A program made the position numbers and the translations under genes. The notes below the pieces were generated by a model. That model made no database searches and was not told the origin of the DNA. It saw only the letters and a program-made list of their open reading frames with translations. Below, one piece after another: positions 8,972 to 17,638 of a stretch of 64,000 nt of DNA; position 1 is the first letter of the stretch, and every line of letters starts with the position of its first letter. The stretch comes from Flavitalea plasmicola (lineage in GTDB: Bacteria; Bacteroidota; Bacteroidia; Chitinophagales; Chitinophagaceae): positions 340,956-404,955 of the forward strand of contig NZ_JAUOTO010000003.1 in assembly GCF_030546645.1 (NCBI RefSeq), written 5' to 3'.

Positions 8972-9316
8972 TTATTTTTTATCTGCTGGTGCCGCAGCTG
9001 CCTTGTTGATGTTCTGTGTCCACTCTATGGAGATGGCGCTCTTCTCGATCTTCAGATAGCTGCCGGGACTTGTCTCGATCTGGATGGTGCCGTCATCGTT
9101 TACCTTGTTCACAGTGCCATGAATACCGGCGATCGTTACGATCTTGTCGCCTTTCTGCATTTCTTCCTGGAACTTTTTGGCGAGCTTGGCCTTTTTTTGT
9201 TGGGGACGTATCATAAACAGCCAGAATACCAGGATCATACCTCCCAGCAGGATCAATTGAAAGGATCCGCCCCCTCCTGGTGCACCTGCTTGTAATAGAA
9301 CCACTAATTGAGTCAT
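8972..9316 (-). CDS. yajC: Sec translocon accessory protein YajC
   Basis: 114 residues. One N-terminal TM helix (about 20-40, FQLILLGGMILVFWLFMI) leads into the family signature RPQQKKAKLAKKFQEEMQKGDKIVTIAGIHGTV, split here into the basic stretch and the GDKIVTIAGIHG motif. YajC binds SecDF at the inner membrane. It ends in a Lys/Ala tail. Upstream on the same strand are the DUF1573 lipoprotein and nusB, giving the order nusB, DUF1573, yajC, coaE. Confidence 0.95.
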   Translation of the reverse strand: MTQLVVLLQAGAPGGGGSFQLILLGGMILVFWLFMIRPQQKKAKLAKKFQEEMQKGDKIVTIAGIHGTVNKVNDDGTIQIETSPGSYLKIEKSAISIEWTQNINKAAAAPADKK

Positions 9317-9358
9317 TGTATTATTTGTTTGTTTGAGAATGATGAATTGAATGATCTT

Positions 9359-9799
9359 TTAGGAAGCCTTCTTTTCCACCTGTACCACAAATACCAGGGG
9401 ATGGGCTTTGGCGTCCTTCATATTGGCATAGACGAAGATCGTCTTGTGGTTGGTGCCCACGCGGCCTTCGCTGTTGAAAGAAGCTTTGATCTGTCCTTCC
9501 TGCCCGGGCTGTATCGGCTCCTTGGGTTGTTCTGCCACCGTACAACCGCAGCTTGGCTGCACTTTTTCGATCACCAGGGGCTTATCTCCCGTGTTGCGAA
9601 AGCGAAATGCCACTTCCAGCTTTTGCCCTTCGACGATCTTTCCGAAATCTTTGGAGGAATCCAGCCATTGGACCGAAGTAAGCTGGGCAGAATCCCGGGT
9701 TTCCCCGGCAGCAGGAGCGGAAGCTGCCGCTTTTTTATCATTGCCCTGGCAGCCGCCTATCAGGATCGCAGCCAATAAAAATGCCGTTAAATAACGCAT
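9359..9799 (-). CDS. DUF1573 domain lipoprotein
   Basis: 146 residues. The lipobox LIGGC puts the lipidated cysteine at C17. The mature part is an Ig-like/ASPM-type beta domain typical of DUF1573: FRFRNTGDKPL, then PSCGCT, then the end of the domain near NMKDAK. The family is very common in Bacteroidota next to yajC and nusB, but its molecular role is not established. The PSCGCT cysteines (CxC) are conserved in the family. A promoter box directly upstream (9814-9821) suggests independent transcription. Confidence 0.9.
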   Translation of the reverse strand: MRYLTAFLLAAILIGGCQGNDKKAAASAPAAGETRDSAQLTSVQWLDSSKDFGKIVEGQKLEVAFRFRNTGDKPLVIEKVQPSCGCTVAEQPKEPIQPGQEGQIKASFNSEGRVGTNHKTIFVYANMKDAKAHPLVFVVQVEKKAS

Positions 9800-9813
9800 G
9801 GGGTATTTTTTTG

Positions 9814-9821
9814 CAAACCTA
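9814..9821 (-). promoter_or_regulatory. -7 promoter box for the DUF1573 gene
   Basis: TAGGTTTG (minus strand) matches TAnnTTTG and overlaps the end of nusB, 14 nt before the ATG at 9799. It is an internal promoter in the nusB-coaE string. Confidence 0.5.
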
Positions 9822-10748
9822 CGGGTTTGCCTTGAAATTGATCTTATGCATTTTTTCCTCCTTTACCAGGTCTTTATGGATATTGTCCAGGATGCCATTG
9901 ACAAACTGGCCGCTCTGTGGTGTGCTGTAATCCTTGGCCAGGTCGATGTATTCATTGATGGTCACCTTGGGAGGGATGGTCTCAAAATACAGGAATTCGG
10001 AAACGCCCATTTGCATGAGGATCATATCCAGGGTAGCGATGCGCTCCGGGTCCCAATTCTTCAATTTAGGCTTGATAAGGTCCATCAGCACCTCCTTCTT
10101 ATCCATCACTGTCTGCAGCAGGCCTTTGGCGAAATCCCATTTATCCTTGCTGATGATCTCCTGGAAATTGACGGATTGGGGTTTATTAATAAACCCCATC
10201 ACCAGCTGGCTCACCATTTCCCCGTCATCATCCCAGTTGGTGAACAGCTCTTCGACGTGCGTTTCGAAGGCCTCGTTAGGCAGCATCAACCCGGTGAAAA
10301 TAAATTCGAGTATGGCCTTTTCCGACTTCTTTTCCCTGCCCGCCTCGCCGATGTATTGTTTGTATTCATCCGTGGTCACCAGTTCCTGGTAAAGCTTTTT
10401 GATCAGCTCCTTATTTTCCTGCAAATGAGGTTTGTCCGTGCCCAAGACCTTCTGCCAGCTGGCATCTTCCAGCATTTTCCAGAGATATTCATTGCCTGCC
10501 AGCTTGATATTGACATTGAGATCCTGTTCGTTTGGCAGGTGCTTGGATGACCTGACCCTGGAATCCGTCTCAGCATAACGGGCCACTTCAGTGATAAAAT
10601 AAGTAAGGTAGGTCAGTAGCTGCCGGGTCTGATCGAAATGTTTCTGTAGGATCCGTATATGTTCTCCCGGCTTTACGATTTGTTCCTGCGCTTCCAGCGT
10701 ATACAAGGTCTGCATCACTTTTACCCGGATATTTCTTCTGCTGATCAT
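9819..10748 (-). CDS. nusB: Transcription antitermination factor NusB (long Bacteroidota form)
   Basis: 309 residues from ATG 10748. It starts with the family N-terminus MISRRNIRVKVMQTLYTLE. The C-terminal half has the NusB RNA-binding fold (IATLDMILMQMGVSEFLYF, INEYIDLAKDYSTPQSGQFVNGILD). NusB binds boxA RNA with S10 and helps antitermination of rRNA operons. The protein is about twice the size of E. coli NusB because of a long N-terminal helical region, normal for the phylum. The frame extends to 10775, but a TATATTTG box overlaps that upstream region, so 10748 is the likelier start. Confidence 0.94.
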   Translation of the reverse strand: MISRRNIRVKVMQTLYTLEAQEQIVKPGEHIRILQKHFDQTRQLLTYLTYFITEVARYAETDSRVRSSKHLPNEQDLNVNIKLAGNEYLWKMLEDASWQKVLGTDKPHLQENKELIKKLYQELVTTDEYKQYIGEAGREKKSEKAILEFIFTGLMLPNEAFETHVEELFTNWDDDGEMVSQLVMGFINKPQSVNFQEIISKDKWDFAKGLLQTVMDKKEVLMDLIKPKLKNWDPERIATLDMILMQMGVSEFLYFETIPPKVTINEYIDLAKDYSTPQSGQFVNGILDNIHKDLVKEEKMHKINFKANP

Positions 10749-10772
10749 TTTTAAGAGCTTAATTAGCGGCTG

Positions 10773-10780
10773 CAAATATA
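10773..10780 (-). promoter_or_regulatory. -7 promoter box for nusB
   Basis: TATATTTG (minus strand), a perfect consensus match 24 nt before the ATG at 10748. It excludes the 10775 start, which would overlap the box. Confidence 0.6.
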
Positions 10781-10964
10781 CGGATTTACCGTCTCCGGGA
10801 GTAAATTCAATTATTTTTAAAAAACCCGCAATCTATTGCCATCGTATTGTCGTATCTCTTACAAGCGCTTCACTGGTGGTTCTGATCAATTCCTCCAAGC
10901 TAGATCTATTCATTCCTAAAAGCATTTTTCCTTTTTCATTTATTTAATCATTAATCTTTTTTTC

Positions 10965-11393
10965 ATGCAAAAAAGGACCTGGAAGAGAATTGCCCTGGGC
11001 GTATTGTCCGGCACTGGTCTGCTGGTGATCGTACTTTGCGTACACATATATATTGTCACCCGTCCGAAACCTATCGACGCCCATACCAGGGCCATGGCCC
11101 GTATTGATATCAGGCAGGCCATCACGCAAACGGACGCCGATAAGATCACTTGCTGGCTCTACCAGCAGAAAGGGGTGGATCATGTGCTGGTAAACCCGAA
11201 GTCTGATATTGCCGTATTTACGTTCTTTCCCATCAAAACTACGGCCAGTCAGGTAGTCAGCGCCTTTAAGGCGCAGCTGCCATACAAAGCAGAACGTTTC
11301 ATCCCCAGTGAAGAAGCCATGAAGAGCGGTTGTCCCGTTGCCTCCACTTCTATTTCATACAGGGTGTACGGATTTTTCAAACACATTTTTTAA
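10965..11393 (+). CDS. Membrane-anchored protein with a degenerate HMA-like domain
   Basis: 142 residues. One N-terminal TM helix (about 10-32) is followed by a domain of about 100 residues facing the periplasm. Residues about 52-95 (ITQTDADKITCWLYQQ-KGVDHVLVN... ASQVVSAF) have the beta-alpha-beta pattern and the GVDxVxVN turn of heavy-metal-associated (Atx1/CopZ) domains. The metal-binding CxxC is absent: there is one Cys in KITCWL and another near the C-terminus (GCPVA). The fold call is inference. The gene starts 16 nt before the globin lipoprotein gene and is probably co-transcribed with it. No function is established. Confidence 0.75.
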   Translation: MQKRTWKRIALGVLSGTGLLVIVLCVHIYIVTRPKPIDAHTRAMARIDIRQAITQTDADKITCWLYQQKGVDHVLVNPKSDIAVFTFFPIKTTASQVVSAFKAQLPYKAERFIPSEEAMKSGCPVASTSISYRVYGFFKHIF

Positions 11394-11409
11394 ACACAAA
11401 ATCAGCAAT

Positions 11410-11997
11410 ATGAAATTGAAAAGACATTTTATCCGGATCAAAGTAAGAAGGAACCTGATCATTTTGACAGCAGCCCTCGGCATTGGCGTTGTTTTATGCA
11501 CCATGCAGTCCTGTAAAAAGGACAGTTCGCCCGCAAAGCAGACCCTGTATGATTCGCTGGGTGGAACGACGAAAGTGTCTGATCCCGCCAATTCCGGCAC
11601 AATGATCGAAAAAGGGCGCCTTGGTCTGCGCTCAGTGGTGGACAGCGCCATCTTCGTTATCGCCGCGGACCCGGAGATCAATGGATTTTTCCAGACGCTG
11701 CTGGCAGAGGTTGGCAGCAACAATCTGACAGGTTTCACCGCCCTGAGCAAGAACCTGACGGATTTCTTCTGCGTTGCCACCGGGGCTAAGAATTTTACCT
11801 ATGGGGGTAAGAATATGCACGACGCCCATGATCCGGCTACCAATTCCCGCATGAATGGCAAGGCCGACAGCGGAGACTTTGATGCCTTTGTGGCAGACGT
11901 CGTCACGGCCGCAAAAAAGAATGGGCTGTCGGATCAGCTCATTGGCCAGGTAGGGGTCGTCATTTACTCGGTAAAGCCGGCTGTCGTACAAAAGTAA
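11410..11997 (+). CDS. Group 1 truncated-haemoglobin-like lipoprotein
   Basis: 195 residues from ATG 11410. The N-terminal hydrophobic segment ends in MQSC with candidate lipidated C35. The rest fits group 1 truncated globins: LYDSLGG near 47-52, helix E/F motif YGGKNMHDAH (131-140) with H140 in the place of the proximal haem ligand, then FDAFVADVV. Truncated globins bind O2 or NO and usually sit in the cytoplasm. A lipoprotein version would put haem at the membrane, facing the periplasm. It is paired with a membrane-anchored HMA-like protein 16 nt upstream. A role in NO or O2 handling is inference. Confidence 0.8.
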   Translation: MKLKRHFIRIKVRRNLIILTAALGIGVVLCTMQSCKKDSSPAKQTLYDSLGGTTKVSDPANSGTMIEKGRLGLRSVVDSAIFVIAADPEINGFFQTLLAEVGSNNLTGFTALSKNLTDFFCVATGAKNFTYGGKNMHDAHDPATNSRMNGKADSGDFDAFVADVVTAAKKNGLSDQLIGQVGVVIYSVKPAVVQK

Positions 11998-12020
11998 TGG
12001 CAATATTTATTTTGACGGCG

Positions 12021-12050
12021 CCCCACCCGGAAGGGTGGGGTTCTTTATTT
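12021..12050 (+). terminator. Intrinsic terminator after the globin gene
   Basis: An 8-bp GC stem (CCCCACCC/GGGTGGGG) with a GGAA tetraloop, followed by TTCTTTATTT. It ends the two-gene globin operon. Confidence 0.85.
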
Positions 12051-12168
12051 ACTGACAAACAGCCCGTTGCCTGCCTGAAAAATTGACACATCTGCCGGGC
12101 TTGCCGACTCGATATTTTAACAAATCTGTAAAAATGACCTGGCTTTCGGGTTTGGTACAAAATTCGCC

Positions 12169-12176
12169 TACCTTTG
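12169..12176 (+). promoter_or_regulatory. -7 promoter box for groES-groEL
   Basis: TACCTTTG, a perfect match 54 nt before the groES ATG. I looked for the CIRCE inverted repeat (TTAGCACTC-N9-GAGTGCTAA) between 12050 and 12231 and did not find it, so HrcA control is not indicated. Confidence 0.6.
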
Positions 12177-12230
12177 CCGACCGGACCAAACTGGTCATTA
12201 TCATTCCATCAAACAAAAATAAATACGATT

Positions 12231-12512
12231 ATGGCGAAAAAGTTAAACGTTACCCCGCTTGCTGATAGGGTAATAGTGAAGCCAGCTCCTGCTGAAGAAA
12301 AAACTGCCGGTGGCATTATCATCCCAGACACAGCCAAGGAAAAACCGCAGCGCGGTACAGTTGTAGCCGCCGGTCCCGGAAAAAAAGATGAGCCGGTGAC
12401 AGTTAAGATCGGAGACACCGTTCTCTACGGCAAATACGCCGGTACGGAGATCCAGATTGAAGGTGATGATTTCCTCATCATGCGGGAATCAGATATCCTG
12501 GCAATTGTTTAA
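12231..12512 (+). CDS. groES: Co-chaperonin GroES
   Basis: 93 residues. It has the GroES fold signature [20 protein letters not shown], the mobile loop ([12 protein letters not shown]) and the C-terminal [13 protein letters not shown]. It caps GroEL and drives client folding. The ATG at 12231 (MAKKLNV) is the family start; an upstream in-frame ATG at 12174 would add 19 residues overlapping the promoter-proximal region and was rejected. groEL follows after 63 nt. Confidence 0.97.
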   Translation: MAKKLNVTPLADRVIVKPAPAEEKTAGGIIIPDTAKEKPQRGTVVAAGPGKKDEPVTVKIGDTVLYGKYAGTEIQIEGDDFLIMRESDILAIV

Positions 12513-12575
12513 CGCATACATACCATTCATTTTTAAACTTACTCCCCTTCAGATGGGAGATCAATCAGAATAATT

Positions 12576-14216
12576 ATGGCAAAACAACTTTTCTTCGATA
12601 TCGAAGCCCGCAACAGGATGAAGAAGGGCGTTGATATCCTCGCCAATGCAGTAAAAGTGACACTGGGTCCCAAGGGACGTAATGTAGTTTTAGAAAAGAA
12701 ATTCGGCGCTCCCTCCATTACCAAGGATGGTGTCACCGTAGCAAAAGAAATTGAGCTGGAAGACCCCATCGAGAACATGGGCGCCCAAATGGTGAAAGAA
12801 GTGGCTTCCAAGACAGCGGACATCGCCGGCGACGGTACCACCACCGCCACCGTATTGGCCCAGTCCATCATTGGTGAAGGGCTGAGGAACGTAGCAGCCG
12901 GTGCGAATCCCATGGATCTTAAGCGCGGCATCGACAAGGCCGTAATTAAGGTGGTAGAAAACCTTAGCGGCCAGTCCCAGACCATCGGTAACGACAGCCG
13001 TAAGATCGAGCAGGTGGCCTCCATCTCCGCCAACAATGACAACGCCATCGGCAAGCTCATTGCACAAGCCTTCGCCAAAGTAGGCAAGGAAGGCGTCATC
13101 ACCGTAGAAGAAGCCAAAGGCACCGACACTACCGTCGACGTGGTAGAAGGTATGCAATTCGATAGGGGATATCTCTCCGCTTATTTCGTTACCAACAGCG
13201 AAAAAATGGAAGCGGAACTGCAGAATCCCTATATCCTTATCTACGATAAGAAGATCTCTGCCATGAAGGACATCCTTCACATCCTGGAAAAAGTAGCACA
13301 AAGCGGCCGTCCCCTGCTGATCATCGCAGAAGACCTGGAAGGCGAAGCGCTGGCTACCCTGGTAGTGAACAAGCTTCGCGGCACTATCAAAGTGGCTGCT
13401 GTCAAAGCCCCCGGTTTTGGCGACCGCCGCAAGGAAATGCTGCAGGATCTCGCTATCCTCACTAAAGGCATCGTCATCAGCGAAGAGCAGGGTTACAAGC
13501 TGGAAGGCGCCGACCTCAGCTACCTGGGTTCTGCCGCCAGCGTGACTATCGACAAGGACAACACGACTATCGTAGGCGGTAAAGGCAAGAAGGAAGATAT
13601 CCTGGCCCGCGTCAACCAGATCAAGGCCCAGATCGAAACCACTACCTCCGACTATGATAAGGAAAAATTACAGGAACGCCTGGCTAAGCTCAGCGGCGGT
13701 GTAGCTGTACTATATGTAGGCGCTGCTACCGAAGTGGAAATGAAGGAAAAGAAGGATCGTGTAGACGACGCCCTGCATGCCACCCGCGCTGCGGTAGAAG
13801 AAGGCATCGTTCCCGGCGGTGGCGTAGCTTATATCCGTGCCATCGAATCCCTGGAAAAGCTGAAAGGCGCCAACGAAGACGAAACCACCGGTATCGCGAT
13901 CGTGAAAAGGGCCCTGGAAGAGCCTATCCGTCAGATCGTGGTCAACAGCGGCATCGAAGGCAGCATCGTAGTACAGAAAGTGAAGGAAGGCAAAGCCGAT
14001 TTCGGTTTCAATGCCCGCACGGAAGTCTATGAAAACCTGCTGAAAGCTGGTGTTATCGACCCCACCAAGGTTACCCGCATCGCACTGGAAAACGCGGCTT
14101 CTATCGCCGGTATGTTGCTGACCACTGAGTGTGTCATCGCCGACAAACCTAAGAAAGAAGAAGGTCATGCTCACCCCGGCGGCGGTGCTCCCGGTATGGG
14201 CGGAATGGATTATTAA
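12576..14216 (+). CDS. groEL: Chaperonin GroEL
   Basis: 546 residues, the normal length. The ATP site is GDGTTTAT (85-92). Other chaperonin signatures are [18 protein letters not shown] near the N-terminus and [15 protein letters not shown] near 407. It ends with a Gly/Met-rich tail ([12 protein letters not shown]). It forms the double-ring folding chamber. It is in an operon with groES and ends before a strong terminator. Confidence 0.98.
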   Translation: MAKQLFFDIEARNRMKKGVDILANAVKVTLGPKGRNVVLEKKFGAPSITKDGVTVAKEIELEDPIENMGAQMVKEVASKTADIAGDGTTTATVLAQSIIGEGLRNVAAGANPMDLKRGIDKAVIKVVENLSGQSQTIGNDSRKIEQVASISANNDNAIGKLIAQAFAKVGKEGVITVEEAKGTDTTVDVVEGMQFDRGYLSAYFVTNSEKMEAELQNPYILIYDKKISAMKDILHILEKVAQSGRPLLIIAEDLEGEALATLVVNKLRGTIKVAAVKAPGFGDRRKEMLQDLAILTKGIVISEEQGYKLEGADLSYLGSAASVTIDKDNTTIVGGKGKKEDILARVNQIKAQIETTTSDYDKEKLQERLAKLSGGVAVLYVGAATEVEMKEKKDRVDDALHATRAAVEEGIVPGGGVAYIRAIESLEKLKGANEDETTGIAIVKRALEEPIRQIVVNSGIEGSIVVQKVKEGKADFGFNARTEVYENLLKAGVIDPTKVTRIALENAASIAGMLLTTECVIADKPKKEEGHAHPGGGAPGMGGMDY

Positions 14217-14238
14217 TCAATGCGTTGTAAATATTGAG

Positions 14239-14265
14239 AGGCCCGGCATCCGCCGGGCCTTTTTC
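14239..14265 (+). terminator. Intrinsic terminator after groEL
   Basis: A 9-bp GC stem (AGGCCCGGC/GCCGGGCCT) with loop ATCC, followed by TTTTCTTTC. Confidence 0.9.
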
Positions 14266-14295
14266 TTTCGTATATGTGGATATATGGCCCGGGTT

Positions 14296-15024
14296 ATGAA
14301 AATAGCGCTGATAACAAGCCTGATGATTGGCTGGGCAGCGGCTTGCATAAAGCACAACGCCAATCCGGTGATGGCCGCCTCTCCCGATACGACTGCCACT
14401 GTTATTCAGCCCCCCCTGCCTAAAGATTCCCTCACTTATCTGGCCCTGGGCGACAGCTATACCATTGGCCAGTCTGTACCTGTAAGGGAACGGTATCCCA
14501 CCCAGGTAGTCACCCTGTTGAGGGCTGACAATATGCCCTACAATGACCCCGATATCATTGCCGTCACCGGCTGGACCACGGCCGACCTGTTGGCGGCATT
14601 GCCTGACACGGCCCCCTCATCCCCCTATCATATTGTCTCCCTGCTCATAGGCGTGAACAACCAATACCTGGGGCTGGGCCAATCCCTTTACCGTGACCAG
14701 TTCACCGTACTCCTGCAGCGATCCATCCGGATGGCGGGTAACCGGCCTTCCCATGTCATTGTGCTGTCCATCCCTGACTATTCTGTTACACCTTTCGCCA
14801 GGGGAAGGAACAGGGCGACTATTGCAGCAGAGATCGATTCTTTCAATGTCATTAACCGGGAGATTTCCCTGGCTTACCAGGTGCGATACATCGATGTGAC
14901 GGGAGAAAGCCGGAAGGCAGCGAGTGATCCCTCGCTCATAGCAGGGGACAGCCTTCATTTTTCCGGGAAGGAATATGCCATTTGGGCAGCAATGATGCGG
15001 CCGCTGATGGCATCCATTCACTAA
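14296..15024 (+). CDS. SGNH/GDSL-type esterase lipoprotein
   Basis: 242 residues from ATG 14296 (14284 is an alternative). The lipobox WAAAC gives lipidated C17. Block I is GDSYTIG (52-58, Ser54 nucleophile), block III carries GVNNQ (the oxyanion Asn region), and block V is D218-SL-H221. This is a full SGNH catalytic set, so it is probably an active ester hydrolase on the cell envelope, acting perhaps on acylated polysaccharide or lipid. The substrate is unknown. The longer open frame back to 14131 runs inside groEL and through its terminator, so it is not the start. It converges with the FadL-like gene with a 4-nt overlap. Confidence 0.88.
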   Translation: MKIALITSLMIGWAAACIKHNANPVMAASPDTTATVIQPPLPKDSLTYLALGDSYTIGQSVPVRERYPTQVVTLLRADNMPYNDPDIIAVTGWTTADLLAALPDTAPSSPYHIVSLLIGVNNQYLGLGQSLYRDQFTVLLQRSIRMAGNRPSHVIVLSIPDYSVTPFARGRNRATIAAEIDSFNVINREISLAYQVRYIDVTGESRKAASDPSLIAGDSLHFSGKEYAIWAAMMRPLMASIH

Positions 15025-16565
15025 AACTTGAATCCCACAGTGAGCACCACCGTCCCGCCTGTTTCCTTTAAAGCAGATACCAGGTTGTTCTTATCCGACA
15101 AGAGATACGGGAAATTGACATCCCGGGAGAATTGCATTACAAAGGCCAGGTCGAAGAACATGCCTGCGTTACGATAGCCTGTGCCGGCTGTGAGAAACAG
15201 CTTGTCCGCCTTCAGCTCCTTGCTGTCCTGGTAGGGGTTGGTATAGTAAGCTGCGCCGGCGCGGGCAAAGATCGTATTGAACTTTAGTTCGCCTCCCATC
15301 CGCAGGCTGAGGTAATTCTTATAAATATCTTTAATGGCTGCATTCACTGCATCATAATAGTTGTCCGGAGCGGACCCATCCCCGGTATTCTCCGGTTTGA
15401 AATGGGCCGTGCGTGTCGTGACGTATTCCACATCCGCCGTGACAAAGCCTTTTTGTGCTTTTACATTGCTTTCCCCGCCTCCGAATACGTACGAGCCGCT
15501 GGCGATGAACCTCCAGGGCGTATATATATTGTAGTTGACGCTATTGACGGGACCATAAGCGGCGTCAAGGTCACCCGAGCTCACTTGCTGGGGCTTGGAA
15601 AAGTCTTCCAGGTCGCTGGTCATGAAAGTATGGATCTTATCGGTCACACCGAGCAGGCTGGGCGTATGGACCGCAAGACCTACCCGCCAGGCATTGGAAG
15701 GTCTGAAGATCAAGCCCAGCTTGGCATTTAGCCCGAAACCTTTGGAAGTATATTTCTCCGTATAGGTATAGTTGGCGAAATCATTGTGGGCATTGCCTGT
15801 CGCGTCGGATTCCTGGTAATGTTGCTCGCGGGTGTAGCTGATGATCGGGATGCCTATGCCGCCGCCGATGTACCATTTATCATGCAGGCTGGTGGCCAGG
15901 TTCAGGGCGATCTCCGTGATGCCGCCGCTGGTCCGGACATCGTTCACCTGGTCCAGCAAGCCCGCGTTCTGCGCCCGGCTGATCACTTGTTGCTGGCCAT
16001 TAACAGTGGTCGTGTCGACCAGGTAGGTATAGAGGGCGCTACGAGTGCCGTAAGAGACATCGCCATTAGGGTTTGCGATGGCCGAATCGATGGTATATCC
16101 CGACCGCGAGAATTCTTCCGCATATTGTTCGGACTGGGAGCTGTAATTGTTCCGTCCCTTATAATAAACGTGATTGTTGAAATTCGCCGTCCTGTTCACC
16201 GCGATGGAAAAAACGCTGTTGTTCCCATTGTAGGTGGTGTGGCTGGTGACCAGGCCGCTGGTGCCAAGGTTAAAGTTGCTGGCGGTCTGGCCGCCATTGG
16301 CAGTATTCAGATAACTGGCCTTATCCTGGAGGAGACGGAATCCCGGGCTGATGACGATCTCCCTGGTCTTGTAAAAGCCGAGACCAGCGGGATTGACGAA
16401 ATTGGAAGAGATCTCACCTCCCAGGGAACCCATGGCGCCTCCGATGGCCTGCTGGCGGGCCGTACCACTGGGGACTGTCCACGAAGCTCTAAGGGCATCT
16501 TCCGGTAGTTGGGCAACCAATTGCTGACAGGCCAGAATGCCTATAGCTACGACAATTTTTTTCAT
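15021..16565 (-). CDS. OmpP1/FadL/TodX-family outer membrane protein
   Basis: 514 residues. A signal peptide of about 19 residues ends at LVAQ. The N-terminal hatch region has the family pattern (ARQQAIGGAMGSLGGEISSN then NPAGL), followed by many alternating strands and a C-terminal aromatic residue (VGFKF). FadL-type barrels carry hydrophobic molecules such as fatty acids or aromatics across the outer membrane. The cargo here is unknown. It stands 36 nt upstream of the Gly/Tyr-rich lipoprotein gene's stop, on the same strand, and may be expressed with it. Confidence 0.88.
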   Translation of the reverse strand: MKKIVVAIGILACQQLVAQLPEDALRASWTVPSGTARQQAIGGAMGSLGGEISSNFVNPAGLGFYKTREIVISPGFRLLQDKASYLNTANGGQTASNFNLGTSGLVTSHTTYNGNNSVFSIAVNRTANFNNHVYYKGRNNYSSQSEQYAEEFSRSGYTIDSAIANPNGDVSYGTRSALYTYLVDTTTVNGQQQVISRAQNAGLLDQVNDVRTSGGITEIALNLATSLHDKWYIGGGIGIPIISYTREQHYQESDATGNAHNDFANYTYTEKYTSKGFGLNAKLGLIFRPSNAWRVGLAVHTPSLLGVTDKIHTFMTSDLEDFSKPQQVSSGDLDAAYGPVNSVNYNIYTPWRFIASGSYVFGGGESNVKAQKGFVTADVEYVTTRTAHFKPENTGDGSAPDNYYDAVNAAIKDIYKNYLSLRMGGELKFNTIFARAGAAYYTNPYQDSKELKADKLFLTAGTGYRNAGMFFDLAFVMQFSRDVNFPYLLSDKNNLVSALKETGGTVVLTVGFKF

Positions 16566-16601
16566 GAAAGACAGAATACTTAGGTATGTAGGGTGCTGGT
16601 A

Positions 16602-17468
16602 TTAGTGCCTGCTGGGCCTGGCGCCGCCACCGCCACCGCCACCTGAAGAAGGAGGAGGTGAGTAGCTTCTCACAGGCTGGCTGCCGCCACTGAAACCGCC
16701 GCTGCTGGGCCTTGAATAGCTGCCGTTGTTATTCATGCCGCTATTCGGGCTGACAGAACGATAGTAGGTATTGTTCCGGCCACCGCTCTGGTTGGTGGAA
16801 TTAAACCGGTTGCTGGTGCCGTATTGAACGTCCCGGGTGTATACATTGCTGGAAGGACGATAGCTCCTGTTATTGCTGTTGGTTACCCTTGCCGTAAGGC
16901 TGCTCCTGTAGCTGGTGCCATTGAAAGCGCGCAGGTGCGTATACATGTTATTGGCATAAGAACCGTTCCCTTTCACAATAATGGCGCCACCTCCATAGTA
17001 GGGGTTATAAAAATAAGGGTTGTAACAGGTGTTCCAAAGGAAGTAGCTGTTCCATCCCAGGTAGGGGTTTCCGAATCCAAGGCCCAACCCATAAGAAAGG
17101 CCATATCCATACATGGGATAGCCGTATCCGAATCCCATTCCATAATACGGGCTGATGGCAGCGGAAGGGTAATAATAAGAGTCGTATGCATTGTAATCGT
17201 CGAAATAGGACCAGCGGGACTGATCCTGGGCTTTCAGACGCACATAGTTATCGCTGGGAGCGGTGCTGTAATAGTCTCCCCGGTTGCTGGAACGGGGGCT
17301 ATAGTATCCGCCGTCTTCCTCATCATCTGCTGCGGCGACAGCCCTGGAAGAACCGGGAGAATAATAGACATCATCCGGGGTCTGTGCGGCTTTCCGGGAA
17401 GAGGAGCAGCTGCTGAACAGGATAAGGCCGGCAGCCAGGATGGAAAGGGTATGTTTACTTGGTGTCAT
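16602..17468 (-). CDS. Gly/Tyr/Ser-rich lipoprotein of unknown function
   Basis: 288 residues from ATG 17468. The lipobox LFSSC is near residue 24. The middle (about 95-165) is very rich in Tyr, Gly and Phe with repeats such as YGMGFGYGYPMYGYG. The C-terminus is Ser/Asn/Arg-rich and ends in a Pro-Ser-Gly run. The composition suggests a disordered or adhesive surface protein; no catalytic motif is seen. An upstream in-frame ATG at 17516 would place a basic stretch before the signal peptide and is less likely. Confidence 0.75.
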   Translation of the reverse strand: MTPSKHTLSILAAGLILFSSCSSSRKAAQTPDDVYYSPGSSRAVAAADDEEDGGYYSPRSSNRGDYYSTAPSDNYVRLKAQDQSRWSYFDDYNAYDSYYYPSAAISPYYGMGFGYGYPMYGYGLSYGLGLGFGNPYLGWNSYFLWNTCYNPYFYNPYYGGGAIIVKGNGSYANNMYTHLRAFNGTSYRSSLTARVTNSNNRSYRPSSNVYTRDVQYGTSNRFNSTNQSGGRNNTYYRSVSPNSGMNNNGSYSRPSSGGFSGGSQPVRSYSPPPSSGGGGGGGARPSRH

Positions 17469-17638
17469 GGCGAAAGCATTTAGTGTTTTTCGGGATGAAG
17501 TTGCTATCTTGCGCAACTTAACATGATTTAACCTCCATGTTAACGTAAAGTTACAATAAAATATCAGCCTTTATAGGGAAAATTAATGCCTGATTGTTAA
17601 AAGGGGATTAATAATATAACGCGATAGTTCGAACAGTT

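Noticed and set aside
12050-12231. Possible CIRCE element before groES
   Set aside because: No TTAGCACTC-N9-GAGTGCTAA-type repeat is present.
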